Source: Clitoria ternatea (Eukaryota; Streptophyta; Magnoliopsida; Fabales; Fabaceae). From it: DNA of 64,000 bases. Below are positions 23,479 to 35,670 of the stretch, piece by piece. Position 1 is the stretch's first letter, and the number at the start of each line of letters is the position of its first letter. The position numbers and the translations under genes are program-made. The stretch is from NCBI GenBank assembly GCA_037962975.1, contig CM075676.1:27027001-27091000 (forward strand). Reading direction: 5' to 3'. The notes beneath the pieces are model-generated. The model was not told the origin of the DNA. It saw only the letters and a list, made by a program, of their open reading frames with translations, and did no database searches.

Positions 23479-26400
23479 TGATTGTTCAGAGTCAAACTTA
23501 GAAAGGAGGTTGAATAATTCTTAGACTCTATTTGCAGAATAATGAACCTTTAAAAACGTAGGTAATTAGATTTATGATAATAGAGAAGATGAGAGCAAAG
23601 AAAAAGAGAGAACACCATGAATTTATACCAGTTCACTTCCAACGCAAAAGCTACGTCTAGTCCTTTCTAACTTGAAGGATTTCCATTATTGTAAAATCTC
23701 TTTTACAATACCAACACCAGACCAGTGTCACAAGTATTCTTAACTCCAGTCACTCCTGGATTAAAACCAAGTATTCTTTCCACAAGCCACTCCTAACTCA
23801 ATAACCCAAGTATTATTTCAAAAGCCTCTTCAGGCCAAACTGTTTCCACTGAAACTAAGGCTGGTAACTTACCAGACCTCTCAAACTAACAGATTTGAAA
23901 AAGTAAAGAACAAGAGTGTCTATTAGACCTTAGCATATTGAAAGATTACACAAATATGAGAAAATACACTAAGACAAAGAAAGACAATAGGGCCAAGATC
24001 TGCTAGAAGCAAAATAACAAAGAACGCCTTTGTCTTTTAGAAGCAAGAAGAGATTAAAAGGATTTTATCATAAAGAATAAGAATTATTGATAGACTTCTC
24101 CACCTTTGAAAAGTGAATCTATTCAATCTTATATAGGTCACTCTGAGATTACCGTTGCTATTCTTGAAAGAAGATATGGACGTTGGAAAACCTTTGAAGG
24201 TGTTTTCTTTGAGCACATTTACCAGACCTTTGATATTCTGAAAGAATGGGCAAGAGCCTAGTAGCTTAAGAACTTCAATTTTTGCATGAAAAAGATGCCC
24301 CTTGATATCTTCATGAAATAAAGCTAATTGAGGGCTTTATTTCTTGTAGCAGTCTGTTAACCCGGCGACGGCGTCTCAACGGTTCGTTTCCACCACCGGG
24401 TTTGTTAATTGGCAAGCGCACCAATCGTTTGTAGTTTTCAAAATTTAGATATCGTTCCACTGGGATTGAAAGTCCAATGACAACAGTAATTTTCTATTTA
24501 CTATAGTAAATGTGAAGGAAATTATAAACAAAAGAATGATTTATATACAGTTTATACAATATTCACAAGATAGCATGATTGAGTGATTCATAAGATAAAA
24601 GAAAATAAAATCTATCTAAAAAGACGAGTTGCAATCTAGAATAGGTAAGATACTTGAGATAAACACAGATAAACAAATTATGTTGGAAATTGGATCCCTA
24701 ATCTAGAATAACAATGAGGAACTCAAGACATGCATATTTAATCATCAAGTTTCATGTCATTGCAGCTTAAAATCATTATACCCGATCCCTCGTGATATAA
24801 ATTCTAAGAATTCACCGTAAAGTCTGATCCCTCGTGAGCTTTCTCAGTAAAAACTTGCATTAAGACCTGGCCTTATGGCAACAATGGTTAACAACCCCTA
24901 TAGAATTGAGATACCAAGGGTATTCCAACTTTTTACTTTCGTCAAAACAAGTTTCAATACGGCATAAATAATCATTCTCCCGTTTGACATTTACACTAAT
25001 AAAACCAGTTTTGATACACATGAAAATCATTCTCTCGTTTGACGTTCATATTAATAAAAGGTTGAGATACTAACATGGACTTGAATCATAAACATGCAGA
25101 GGTCGAATTCACAACATTATACTCAATAGATTAGTTCACCAATTCCAACATAAACAAATTAGTTACACATGGTAAAAGTAAAAACAATACTTACAGAGTT
25201 TGACATTACGAAGACGATGGAAACTTCACAATACAATGATCACAATACACCGAAACACACTCAAGTATCTAGAAAACTATTCTAGAACTACAACTCACAA
25301 AAGAAGTACTCAAAGTCGAGCACAAGAGAGAAGAGAAGAGAATGAAATGCTGTGTAAGGGATGATTTGAATGGTGTTGGATGGCCCTATTTATAGGGCTG
25401 AGCAAGGGTGCTGACGCTACACGTCCCTGTGACGCTACGCGTCACACCCCTGACTCAACCTCCATTAAACACTTGATAATGGCCACTTCAAATTATTAAA
25501 TTTGATCATGCCTGGCCATATGGACATGTCTCCACGAGTTTTGGCCTTTCAGGGTGAGTGGGATGGCCCTTTTGGCTGAGTGGAGTGCCCATTATTGGGT
25601 CCAAGTGGAGTGGTTGATCAAAGTGGAGGTGGAGACCACATAGCACTGACGCTACGCGTGGCTTTGATGCGTAGCGTCAGTATCAAAAATAGCTATGGAT
25701 GCTAAGCATGGGGTGAGGCTACGCGTCAGCTCCTCCAGTGTAATTTTCTCTTGATTTCTTAACTTTTTCACTGCAAAACTAGAGAAAATTGATCAAGGGC
25801 AGATTATTTCCAACAACATCCATTTATTGAATTTAAATCCTAATTTTCTAACAAATTAAACTAATTTTTATAATTTTTATGAAATTTTTATTTAAGCTTT
25901 TATTGAAAATTTGAGGACTAACACAGTCACACAGAGATCAATGTTGAAATCCTTTTGATTGTAATTGACATATGCTGACTTGGTTCAGTTTTTCTAACTT
26001 GTGTAGAGTTGTTACATTGAATTCTTCAAAAAATTGTATTGGCTGCTCATCTTGTTTGTCTTTTGTCCTTTTTATGATAAGCATATTTTCCTTGATAAGG
26101 GCTTGACATCCAATGCATCATTAAATTAGAGTTCAGAACGTTGTGATTAGTACCTCTGTAGTAATGTTCTTTTTGCTAATCTATGATCTCCAAAAGTCTA
26201 AGATCTGACTCAGTTAAACTATGAGCTTGAATCAGACTTTTTGGTTAAAGTCTAAGTATTGACTTTTGATGGATCAGACTTTTGATCATATGGACTCCCC
26301 TTTTGATTTGTAACATGTGCACTTTATGTAGTTCCTAAAACACTTAATTAGACAGGTTAGATCACACAAAGGTATCATTAAAAACATTAATGCGTGCTAT

Positions 26401-26492
26401 TAACAAATCCTAGGGTCTGGTGGTAATGACATAACTTGAGGTTTGGTCCTAGTTTTACCAACTTTTTCTTTTTAACCATACTTGTCCTTAAT
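23479..26492 (-). mobile_element. Copia-2 3' LTR (interrupted by solo LTR 2)
   Basis: Read on the minus strand, this LTR begins just after a polypurine tract (AAATAGGGGGAGATT, around 26508-26494) and ends near 23479. Without the 24355-25928 insertion it is about 1.44 kb. It aligns along its length with 28011-29102: both start with AGAGTCA-ACTTA and share the stretch beginning GGTTGAATAATTCTTAGACTC. The two copies differ by many substitutions and small indels, so the element is much older than Copia-3. Confidence 0.8.
24355..25923 (-). mobile_element. Solo LTR 2 with exact 5-bp target duplication
   Basis: The insertion reads TGTTAACCCGG at 24355 to GAGGACTAACA at 25923 and is flanked by CAGTC on both sides (24350-24354, 25924-25928). 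The uninterrupted site is visible in the other Copia-2 LTR (GTAGAAGTCACATAAAG near 28873). The promoter is on the minus strand: CCCTATAAATAGGG near 25385-25398. So U3 lies at the high-coordinate end and U5 at 24355. Near its U5 end the minus strand reads GACGCCGTCGCCGGG, a GC-rich motif I associate with plant gypsy LTR or primer regions. No coding domain is inside. The lineage is uncertain. Confidence 0.85.
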
Positions 26493-26779
26493 AATCTCCC
26501 CCTATTTATTGATAGCAAACATCAAGTCCTTTTCAAAATTTGTTTTCAAAACAACATTTTCTTTTCCAAGTTTGCTTAACTCTTCTAAGTGCCTTTTCTA
26601 TTCTCTTCCATTTCTTTCTGAATATTTTTATCAAAACTTTCTTCTTTCAATTTTGAAATTTGATTTTCAAAATCAGTAACCATCTCAACATGTTTCACTT
26701 TTAGCTTTTTAAAATTCTTCAAGATTTTTGAGAAATTATTGAACAACAAATCATAATTTTTCTTGAGTTCAGAATAGCT

Positions 26780-27946
26780 TACATCCTTAGATTCCTAATC
26801 ACTTAAGCTTGATTCAGAGCTAGGTTCCTTATTTTCCATAAAACAGATTTGAGCAGACTTCATTTCTTTATCAGATTCTTTTGAGCTGGATGATCCTTTA
26901 TCATCCCAAGTGATCAACCCCTTTTGTCTCTTAAGAAATTTTCTCTTTTCTCTTATGTCTTTTTGTCTTTGTTTAGGAGAGGACATTCTTCTTTCATGTG
27001 TCCTGGTTTCCTACAATTAAAGCATTCAAGGACAGACTTGTCAATTTTAAACTTAAATTGATTTTTACCTTTATGGTCCTTCTTCTGAAATTTCTCAAAT
27101 CTAAACTTCTTTTTTAGCAATTGGTGAAATCTCTTGGTTACAAGGGCCAATTCTTCATCTGTATCAGTTTTTTATTCTTGAGAGTCAGGATTTGAGCTTA
27201 TGGACTTTTTAGCTTTTAATGCCTTAGACTTCTTGCCTGATTCATCAAACTTTAAGGTAATGTTTTTAGAGGAGGAAGGTTTATTAACTTCCTTCTGTTT
27301 TAGCTTTAGTTAATGAACTCTGAGAATTCCAAGCAATTCATCCAAGTAGAACGTACTTAGATCCTTTGCTTCTTGCAATGCTGAACACTTGGCATCAAAC
27401 CTTTCTGGTAGACTTCCAAGAAGTTTTACTTAATGTCTTCTATGGAAGGTGTTGTTTTAAGAGCCTTGAGCTCATTCAGCAGAGTCTAAAATCTTCCAAA
27501 CATCTTATCCATTATTTTATGGTCCTCCATCTTGAAAGTATCATACTGTTTGGTCAACAGTATTTTCTTAGATCTTTTAACATTGGAGATGCCTTTGTAG
27601 TTGCGTTGGAGAGCACCCTAGACCTCTTTTGCTGATTTATAGCTAACACTTTATTATATTCTAACTTGCTAAGAGCACAAGTAAGCAAGAATCTGGCTTT
27701 GGCATTTATCTCCATCTTTTTTATTGCCACAGAGGTTCGCTCATCTTCTAACTTGCGCTTTCCATCTTCATCAATAGGCGCTACATAGTCACTATTTAAA
27801 ATAACTGCCCATAAACCGTGCTAAGTGAATTTTATGAACATTTCCATTTTATCCTTCTAGTATGGGTAGTCTTCACCAAAGAAGGTTGGAGGCCTGTTGA
27901 TTGATAATCCTTCTACAATCAGTTAATTACTCTGAGAGGCTGCCAT
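26780..27946 (-). pseudogene. Copia-2 gag remnant (UBN2 type with zinc knuckle)
   Basis: The minus-strand frame opens with ATG at 27946 (MAASQSN, then a stop). It continues in broken frames through a UBN2-type Gag, including an AKARFLLTCALSK-like block near 27710, then LTKQYDTFKMEDHKIMDKM near 27530. An intact CCHC knuckle follows, CFNCRKPGHMKEEC, at about 27027-26986. Plant copia Gag proteins of this class package the element RNA. Several stops and frame changes disable it. No protease, integrase or reverse transcriptase follows; only about 290 bases separate it from the 3' LTR, so nearly all of pol has been deleted. A primer-binding-site-like TAGTATCAAAGC (minus strand) sits at 27994-28005, next to the 5' LTR. 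Confidence 0.75.
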
Positions 27947-28010
27947 AGAATTTTGTCCTTTTTACTCGAGGAAGTGATCAACCCAAAGGACAAGCTTTGA
28001 TACTAATAAA

Positions 28011-29102
28011 TGGTTTAGAGTCAGACTTAAAATAAAGGTTGAATAATTCTTAGACTCTATTTACGGAATAATGAAACTTTAAAAATGTAGGTAATCAAAC
28101 TTATGATAACAGAGAAGATGGAAGCAAAGAAAAAGAGAGAACACCACAAATTTATACGGGTTTACTTTCAACACAGAAGCTATGTCTAGTCCCTTCAAAC
28201 TTGAAGGATTCCAATTATTGTAAAATCTCCTTTACAATACTAGCACCAAACTAGTGCCACAAGTATTCTTGACTCTAGCTAATCCTGACTTAAAACCAAG
28301 TATTCTTTCCACAAGCTACTCCTAGCTCAATAACCTAAGTATTATTTCAAAAGCCTCTCCAGGACAAACTATTTCCAACTAAAACTAAGGTTAGTAACTT
28401 ATCAGACCTCTCAAACTAATAGATTTAAGTAAAGAACAAGAACATCTATCAGACCTTAGTGTATTGAAAGATTACACAAATATGAGCAAATACACTAAGA
28501 CAAAGAAAGACAATAGGGCCAAGATTTGCTAGAAGCAGAACAACAAAGAAGGCCTTTGTCTTTTAGAAGCAAGAAGAGATTAAGAGGATTTTATCATAAA
28601 GAATAAGAATTCTTGATAGACTTCTCCACTTCTGAAAGGTGAATCTCTTCAATCTTATATAGGTCACTCTGAGATTACCATTGCTATTCTTGAAAGAAGA
28701 TATGGACACTGGAAATCCTTTGAAAGAGTTTGCTTTGAGCACATTTACCAGACCTTTGATATTCTGAAAGAACGGGCAAGAGTCTGGTAGCTTAGGAACT
28801 TCAATTTTTGCATGAAAGAGGTGCTCCTTGATATCTTCATGAAATAAAGCTAATTGGGGGCTTTATCTCTTGTAGAAGTCACATAAAGATCAATGTTGAA
28901 ATCCTTCTGATTGTAACTGACACATATGCTGCCTTGGTTTAGTTTTTCTAACATGTCTAAAGTTGTTATGTTGAATTCTTTAAAAAACTGTATTGGTTAC
29001 TCTGTTTGTTTGTCTCTTATCCTTTTTTATGATAAGCATATTTTCCTTGATAAAGGCTTGACTTCCAATACATCATTAAATTAGATTTCAGAATGTTGTG
29101 AC
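28011..29102 (-). mobile_element. Copia-2 5' LTR (truncated)
   Basis: This is the direct-repeat partner of the LTR at 23479-26492, lacking solo LTR 2. Homology runs from TGGTTTAGAGTC at 28011 to about 29102, then stops, so the outer part (U3 side) of this LTR is missing or replaced. The copia-type primer binding site lies five bases inside its inner end, which fixes the element orientation as minus. Confidence 0.8.
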
Positions 29103-29484
29103 TTCCAATGCATCATGGTGAGAAATGCTACCTTTTTGCCTTGTATATGAAGGAATTGGTACCTATACTTGAGATCATTGTTTGCATGTATGAAATCTAG
29201 AATTTTAAACCTGAACTGATGCTTGAGACATTGCTAAAATGTTATGTTTGGAAAGGATGTCATTAACTTCCAAGTTTGATAAAAAGCTTGCTTGAAAAAC
29301 CATAAAAATGTGTGCTTTCTAGTATATTATGTGATGATGCACCATAAAAGTGGTAAAATATTTCTCCTTGTCCCTAGAATCATGAGGGTTTTTAGCCCTT
29401 TTAGGGTTGTTTATAAAAAATTTAAAAGTTTGGGGTAAAAAAAAAATTTAGTTATCTAGGGTGAATCTTGTCAAATCACATTTG
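29103..29484. other. Spacer with no gene
   Basis: Sequence between the truncated Copia-2 LTR and the MULE promoter region. It includes an A-rich run at 29438-29448. I see no gene or clear inverted-repeat terminus, although the outer end of the MULE should lie in or near here. Confidence 0.4.
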
Positions 29485-29705
29485 TAAAACGGAAAGGGAC
29501 AGTGCGTTTTATAAAACGTTATTTATGGTAGCGTTTTTGCCAACTCAAAACGTAAGGCTGACTAGCGTTTTATAGCCTTGCCACTATGCAGTTTGACTCA
29601 TAAAATGCTAGGTGGACTAGCGTTTTATAAAATGCATGGTGGACCGCCTTCTTTGACTGGGAAACGCATTCCCATGCAGCGTTTTTAACTCAAAAATGCA
29701 CACTG
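29485..29705. repeat. Cluster of GCGTTTT / AAAACG motifs at the MULE left end
   Basis: About ten copies of a GCGTTTT(A/T) motif occur in both orientations, for example GTGCGTTTTATAAAACG at 29502-29518, TAGCGTTTTTGCC near 29529, CTAGCGTTTTATAG near 29562, CTAGCGTTTTATAA near 29618 and AGCGTTTTTAAC near 29679. Several form back-to-back pairs. The cluster lies directly upstream of the transposase TATA box. A smaller cluster lies at the far end of the element (44215-44357). Confidence 0.65.
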
Positions 29706-29721
29706 CCTCTACATTTTTTTA

Positions 29722-29762
29722 CCTTTATATACTCTCCCTCAGCTTCAATCGAAGGTGCAAAG
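29722..29762 (+). promoter_or_regulatory. Core promoter of the MULE transposase
   Basis: TTTATATACTC at about 29724-29734 is a good TATA box. It is followed about 25-30 bases later by pyrimidine-rich CTCCCTCAGCTTCAATCG, suitable for a start site. It lies between the CGTTTT cluster and the transposase start codon. Confidence 0.5.
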
Positions 29763-29898
29763 TCAGTTTTTTCTCATAGATTTGAAGAACATTCAGAGGT
29801 AAGTTTTATTGTTTTAGATTTATGTTGTTTATATTTTAAGTGTCCAAATTCTGTATGCAGTTGATTTTATATTTTAGTTGATCTTTAGCTTTGCAAGA

Positions 29899-32767
29899 AT
29901 GAATTCGTCAATACCTGTTATGCTGTATACAAATGGGCGAAAGTTTGAAGGACCGGATGGGTAAATATTTGAGGGGGAGACTAAGTTGATGAAAGTGAAC
30001 CGGGACATAACATTTGAGCAATTGAAGCAGAGAATATCCACAAAGTTGGCGCTAGGAGTGAGCCGTGTGATAACACAGTTAACTACTAGATTGATTTTTG
30101 ATGAAAGAAAAAATAAATTTTTAGGATTTTTAGTAATTGACGATGAGGAGATTAAATTATTATTGAGTGTGTTTGAGTTACAGTCTGATATGGTTGGACT
30201 TGAGATTTATGTTGATTCTGATGTTCAAGAAAGTAAGTAACAAAGCTTGATATTTAAATTTGAACGGTTTAAAATAATTTATAATTTTTACTGATGTCTG
30301 GATTTTGTATGTTGTGGTAAATAATAATAATAATGTTGGTTTATCAGACGACGATGATCCAAATTACAATGTTGGTGAAGATTGTAATAGTAGTTCAGAC
30401 GATAATGAAGGAAATATTCTGAATTATAGTGATATGGACACAGATGTAGAAGGTGACACAGATATAGTTGGTGGGGTTCCGTCAACTGCAATCGTGGCAG
30501 GATAGTAAAACTACCTAAGAGATTGTGATATTCCCATTGTTTATTGTCGTTGTTTTAATGGATGTCAAATATTATTTTGATCTACAGGGGGGTGGTATGC
30601 CATATTGGGCCTCATCACTATATTATAGTAGCATTAACTTGAACCATTTGAGTGATGAAAACAATTTGATTGGGTTGGATAACGAGTCAGAATGGCGTAT
30701 AGGTGATGATTTGTTTGTTGGTTTAAAATTTGCGACAAAGGCTGTAGTGCAGTCAGTACTAAAACAGTACTCTATGAAGAAACACCAAACATTTACTATG
30801 GTTGAATCGAAACCCACATATTTGGTGGTTAGATGTCCAAATCAAATTGATGGTTGCTCTTGGAGGATGAGGACAATGTTATCAAAGAAAAGTAACTCGT
30901 GGGTGGTCACTAAGTGGGGAAGTAGTCATACATGCGTGAACGTTGGACTATCATAGGATCACTCAAAATTGGATTCTGAGTTCATATGTTGTTGTATTCT
31001 TGGTTGGTTAATATTTTGTGTTTTTGATATCATTTGATTTTGATAGTTTATTTATGTGATGGAGTGTTTGGTAATTTGGGTTTTTTGGTGTCTGTACAGG
31101 GATGGTCAATCAAGATCCATCGAATTTTATTTCGTTGATTCAAGAAAAGATATGTGGTGAGTATGGCTTTAAAGTGTCGTATAGCAAAGCTGGGAAGGCC
31201 AAACAGAAGACAATTGTGCGTATGTTTGGTGATTGGGATGAATCATATGCCTTTCTGCCTCATTGGCTTCAACACATGTGACAAATTACACCCGGCTCAT
31301 CTTATAACATTATCACCGATGAGTTCTCTAGGCACTGAAGTGGACAACAGGTTTTATACCTTTAAACGTGTTTTTTGGTCATTTAGACAATGCGTGGTTA
31401 CATTTTAGTTTTGCAAACCCATTTTACAAGTGGATGGAACATTCTTGTATGGAAAATATCGCCACACATTGTTGATTGCGATGACACAAGACGGTAATGA
31501 TTGTGTGTTATCGGTTGCTTTTGCTATTATTGAGGGGGAAACCCTACAGGCTTGGTCATGGTTTCTTGTGCAGCTAAGGAATCACGTCACCAACAAAACT
31601 GGTTTATGTATCATCTTTGATCGGCATCAGAGTATAAAGTCTGTTGTGTCAAACCCACAATTACATTGGCAACCACCTCATGCACACCACATGTTTTGCA
31701 TACGACATATCGCTAGTAACTTCAACCATAAGTTCAAAAATGTCGCATTGAAGCAAGAATTGTTGAAGCTTGGTAATGAACCGTCATATGTGAACTATTA
31801 ACTGATGTGTGATTTTTTAGCTGATATAAACACGGGTCATTAACTGTTTAATTTTGCAGGGTACACCGCCTGTTGAAGCGTTTTTGATAGGAATCTGGCT
31901 AAATTTCGTGAGTCAAAACCTGAGGTTGCTGCTTGGATTGATGGTATACCGAAAGAGCAATGGAGTTTGGCGTATGATGAGGGTGGCCGTAGATTTGGTC
32001 ACATGACGACCAACCTTTCAGAGTGCGTTAACAAGGTTCTAAAGGGTGCACGAAATATGCCAATCACAACGTTGGTGAAGTGCACATATGCCAGGATGGT
32101 TGAGTACTTTGTGAGACGCGGTGCATAAGCGAGATCCGAGTTTAGTGAAGGTTTAAGGTTTACTAAGAAGTTGGTTGAACATCTTAGTGTAAACCAAGCT
32201 CGTGCTTGTACTCACCAGGTTAGACACTTTGATGTTCAAGCACACTGGTTTGAGGTAGAAGAAAGTTTTGACCCTGTTACACAATGTGGAGGCAGAAAAT
32301 ACACTGTTACATTGTCGACAAACCCTACTTGTGATTATGGTAGATTCCAATCATTCAAGTTTCCATGCTCCCACATCATCGCTGCTTTCCAGGTTGTTAG
32401 TATTGACTACTTTCAGTTCATCCATCCGGTATATACATAGGAGTATATTCTAAATGCATATTCAAGTCCATGGTATCCCATCGGTAACGATGATGATATT
32501 CTTGTGAATGATGAAGGTTGGAAGCTTGTTCCTGATCCCTTAAAGTTACGACCAAAGGGTCACCCCAAGGCCTCACGCATTCGTAATAAGATGGATTGGG
32601 TAGATAAACAACCTAACAAGTATAAATGTCAACTATGCAAACAAGGAGGTCACAATCATTGCAAATGTCAACATGTTACGATGGTCAAAGCTCAACAACC
32701 CAATGCACACCATAGGTTTTTTACTAGTTTCTTTTCACTACCTACTGTATTCAGGTTTAGGTTATGA
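29899..32767 (+). pseudogene. MuDR-type Mutator-like transposase, decayed
   Basis: Successive broken exons rebuild the domain order of a plant MULE transposase. First is a PB1-like N-terminus (29899-30237; ITFEQLKQRIS), then an acidic linker (30305-30505). Next is the MuDR N-terminal zinc-binding region (30590-30956; FATKAVVQSVLKQYS, GCSWRMR, SSHTC). The MULE catalytic domain follows (31102-32110; VDGTFLYGKYRHTLLIA with the first Asp, then IIFDRHQS, CIRHIASNF, and MTTNLSECVN with the expected Glu). A SWIM zinc finger (32300-32400; FKFPCSHIIAA) and a C-terminal zinc knuckle (CQLCKQGGHNHCKC) complete it. In-frame stops occur at 29962, 30954, about 31279, 32126 and 32438, and the frame changes between 31100 and 31430. 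It cannot make active transposase. Confidence 0.85.
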
Positions 32768-34370
32768 CTAAATTATCTTTATTAAATGTCAACAACTATA
32801 AATTTATAAAATGGTTTCTCAAAGCAGCACGGTATAGTCCAAGTTATCTCATTTATTTCATACAAACGTCATAGACATTACACCAAAGTTAACCACATTA
32901 CCCAAAAGTTAAGCATATGACACATTAAACATATTAACTTAACATTGTGGTGGGGGAGGGGGGTATGGGGACAAAATGCATCGTCTAGGCACGTCTCTGA
33001 CATGGCGGTGAGGGTTCCGTCTTATATCCAAATGAGAGGAGTTATGATTCTCCTCTACATTATCACCCAAGTTTACAGAATCGATAGCTGAAAACAAGCG
33101 CATGCTTAGATCCACGTCGTCCCTTAAATCATATGAGGTACCCTCACCTCTATGTGTGACAAGTGGCGTGTTAGGTGTCTGTAATAGATTTTGGAAAAAC
33201 CTCGTCGGTGAGTCATGAGGGGATGGAACATATGAACTTGTCTGCCCAACTGTGGCTCCACCAATATCAGGAAATAATGTGTCTTTATTTGGGGTGTAAT
33301 AAAATGGTTGGTCATGATTTGCTTGAGACCCCTGTGATGGGTACTGGTAAGTAGGCCAGGGTGAAATGGGGTCGACCTATGTAGGGAAAAAATATTGACC
33401 AGGTTCTCGTGGTGGTAACTAAGGTAGAGACCACATCTGTTGTTCTTCTTATGCCCTTCCCCTTACAATCCCCTGTCACTCATTCCTGTTCCTAGGCATG
33501 TTGATGTCATACGGGTCATTAGGTGCTTCTTGTACACCATGGTACGTGGGTTGAATGGCTTTGATCACCCGACCCTCTACGCCGTACAGTTGCATGACAT
33601 TAACCAATTGCTGCCTTATCTGTTCAAATAAATGAGCTGGTGTCTGGGTTGGAGTTAAGGCCTCCTCTGTTGCTATGTAATGGATGCTTTCAATAACATC
33701 GACCTACAAAGAAGAATCAATGGTTTGTTAGTCACTTCACATATGTTGTAAGCCCTACCACAAAAAGATAAAGTTTTAATAAACCATACCGAGCGACACG
33801 TGACACAATATTTACGCATAACCCATTTATGTGTATGCATGTTATACCAGCGCATGTACTCTAATTGTGCGCCCAATACACCAACTTAGGGTGGATTAGT
33901 ATACACGTGCTGAAGGCGGTTTCCCCAAATAGTGATCAAAGGGACATACATTTGAGACCAATTTTAACCTGTCTTCCCTCTTTGCGTGATTCCATGTAAA
34001 TTGTCTGGTTGTCGAGAGGGCGAGGGGATATGCTGTTGTATTCTAAATTGTCTCATTACTCGATCAGGTTGGTGCCATTTAACTATGTTAGTGCACAAAA
34101 GTGGCACTACAGCTCTCCAACACTCAGACCCTTCAAGACAATGTGAAGGTAATGTCTGCAATATGTCATCACCATATGGAGTCCAAACAATCTACAAAGA
34201 CAATAATAAACAAGGTTATTACATGCATACACAATTGTTTATGTGAATTGACACCCTTAATTCATACCTCATCAAACTTCATTTGGTCAAAGGCATGGCG
34301 GTAGAAATCAATATCCTGTCTGACAGCTTTAAATGTTTTAGAACCCAACCACCTACAAAGATGGATTAAC

Positions 34371-35653
34371 TGTTGGTGTATGCACTATGAGCTTTTATGC
34401 TTTTTCATTTGTATCATTTTTTATGCTTATCAATAAAATAAATATTTCAGTTTAAAATTGTTTTAAAACGTATTTATCCTTGGAGTAATAGGTCATATAA
34501 AAATTATTCCTAAAATGTCCCTAGTCAAGTATTTACATGGGGACATGTAAATACACTGAGACTAGTGTGTGAGTGTACTGATGACCTGATCTCATAGATC
34601 ATAGATATAGATGATATCAAGTCTTCACACGGGTACACATTAAGAGTAATGATGTACTGGACAGACCCACCATGAGAACGTTGCATGGATCGTTACATGA
34701 TTGTCATAAACGATTCTCAATGTGATAATGGTATATGTAGTCCTTCGACCTGAAGTCACTACGATTCCTACATGAGGAGTTTATTATTTTAATACAATTA
34801 AACGTCTTCTGTAACAAGAGGACTATAAAGGTTGTGATTAGGCAATGAACAAATTATGCAGAGGGATGTGAGTGATGTAGATGGGATTTGTCTCTCCTAT
34901 GTGACAGGAGTGATATCTATAGGCCACTTGATGGAGTAAGACTAAGAAAATGCATGGCCATGCTAGAAATAATAAATATTAGATATTTATTCGGATTCAG
35001 TCTACTCCGGTATCAAGTAAAATAAATTGGCCCGTACAAGGATGACGTGACCATGCCTTGGGCCTAATTAGGATATCGTGACAAAAGGAACAAACATATT
35101 AAATAATTATCACTTATAGGTTATGTTGATAATATTCGGACATAATGATGCATTGCTAGATGCCGCTCTTATTTTATATTAATAATAAAATAATTTATTA
35201 TTAATATGACCGAGTATTTTACCTGTAGGGTCACACACATAGAGTAAGCCCATCAGAAAATGTTGTCTTATTTTAGTTGGACTAAAATAAAGTTATTGGG
35301 CCTAACTCATTTGGAATGAGTAAGGAGCCCAATTTTAGAGAGAACAAATTAGGTCAAACCTAAGCCTATAAATAGAGCATAAGATGCTCATAGGCCGTTC
35401 ACTCAAGTGAGACACAAATTCGCAAAAGTTGCAAGAGCTACACGCCGTCAAACTAGCAGTTGGCAAGTGTTGCGATTCTGGTGGGAGTGCTCGTGTGGAC
35501 TCCTAAAGGACGAGGCTACGACTGCTTCGGTGTTCTTCAAGAGGTAATCCAAAAACGATTTTTGTGTTTGTTTTGTGCTTTGAAACAAGGAACCTTGCAA
35601 ATCCTTTGGAATCCCTTTTTTTTCCGCTGCTCATGTTTAGGGATTCCCTAACA
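34371..35653 (+). repeat. Copia-3 5' LTR (1283 bp)
   Basis: TGTTGGTG at 34371 to CTAACA at 35653. A TATA box, TATAAATAG, at 35368-35376 gives U3/R/U5 in the expected order. It retains a 180-bp segment (35068-35247) that is absent from the 3' LTR. Apart from that, the two LTRs differ by about 15-17 single bases and one 4-base indel, counted by eye. Open frames within it are not genes. Confidence 0.95.
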
Positions 35654-35654
35654 G

Positions 35655-35670
35655 TGGTATCAGAGCCTGG
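35655..35670 (+). other. Copia-3 primer binding site
   Basis: TGGTATCAGAGC begins one base after the 5' LTR and is complementary to the 3' end of plant initiator methionine tRNA, the standard primer for Ty1/copia reverse transcription. Confidence 0.95.

Noticed and set aside
35460..35651. Open frame repeated at 42475-42666
   Set aside because: Both copies are the same part of the Copia-3 LTRs (R/U5); the identity reflects the LTR pair, not a duplicated gene.
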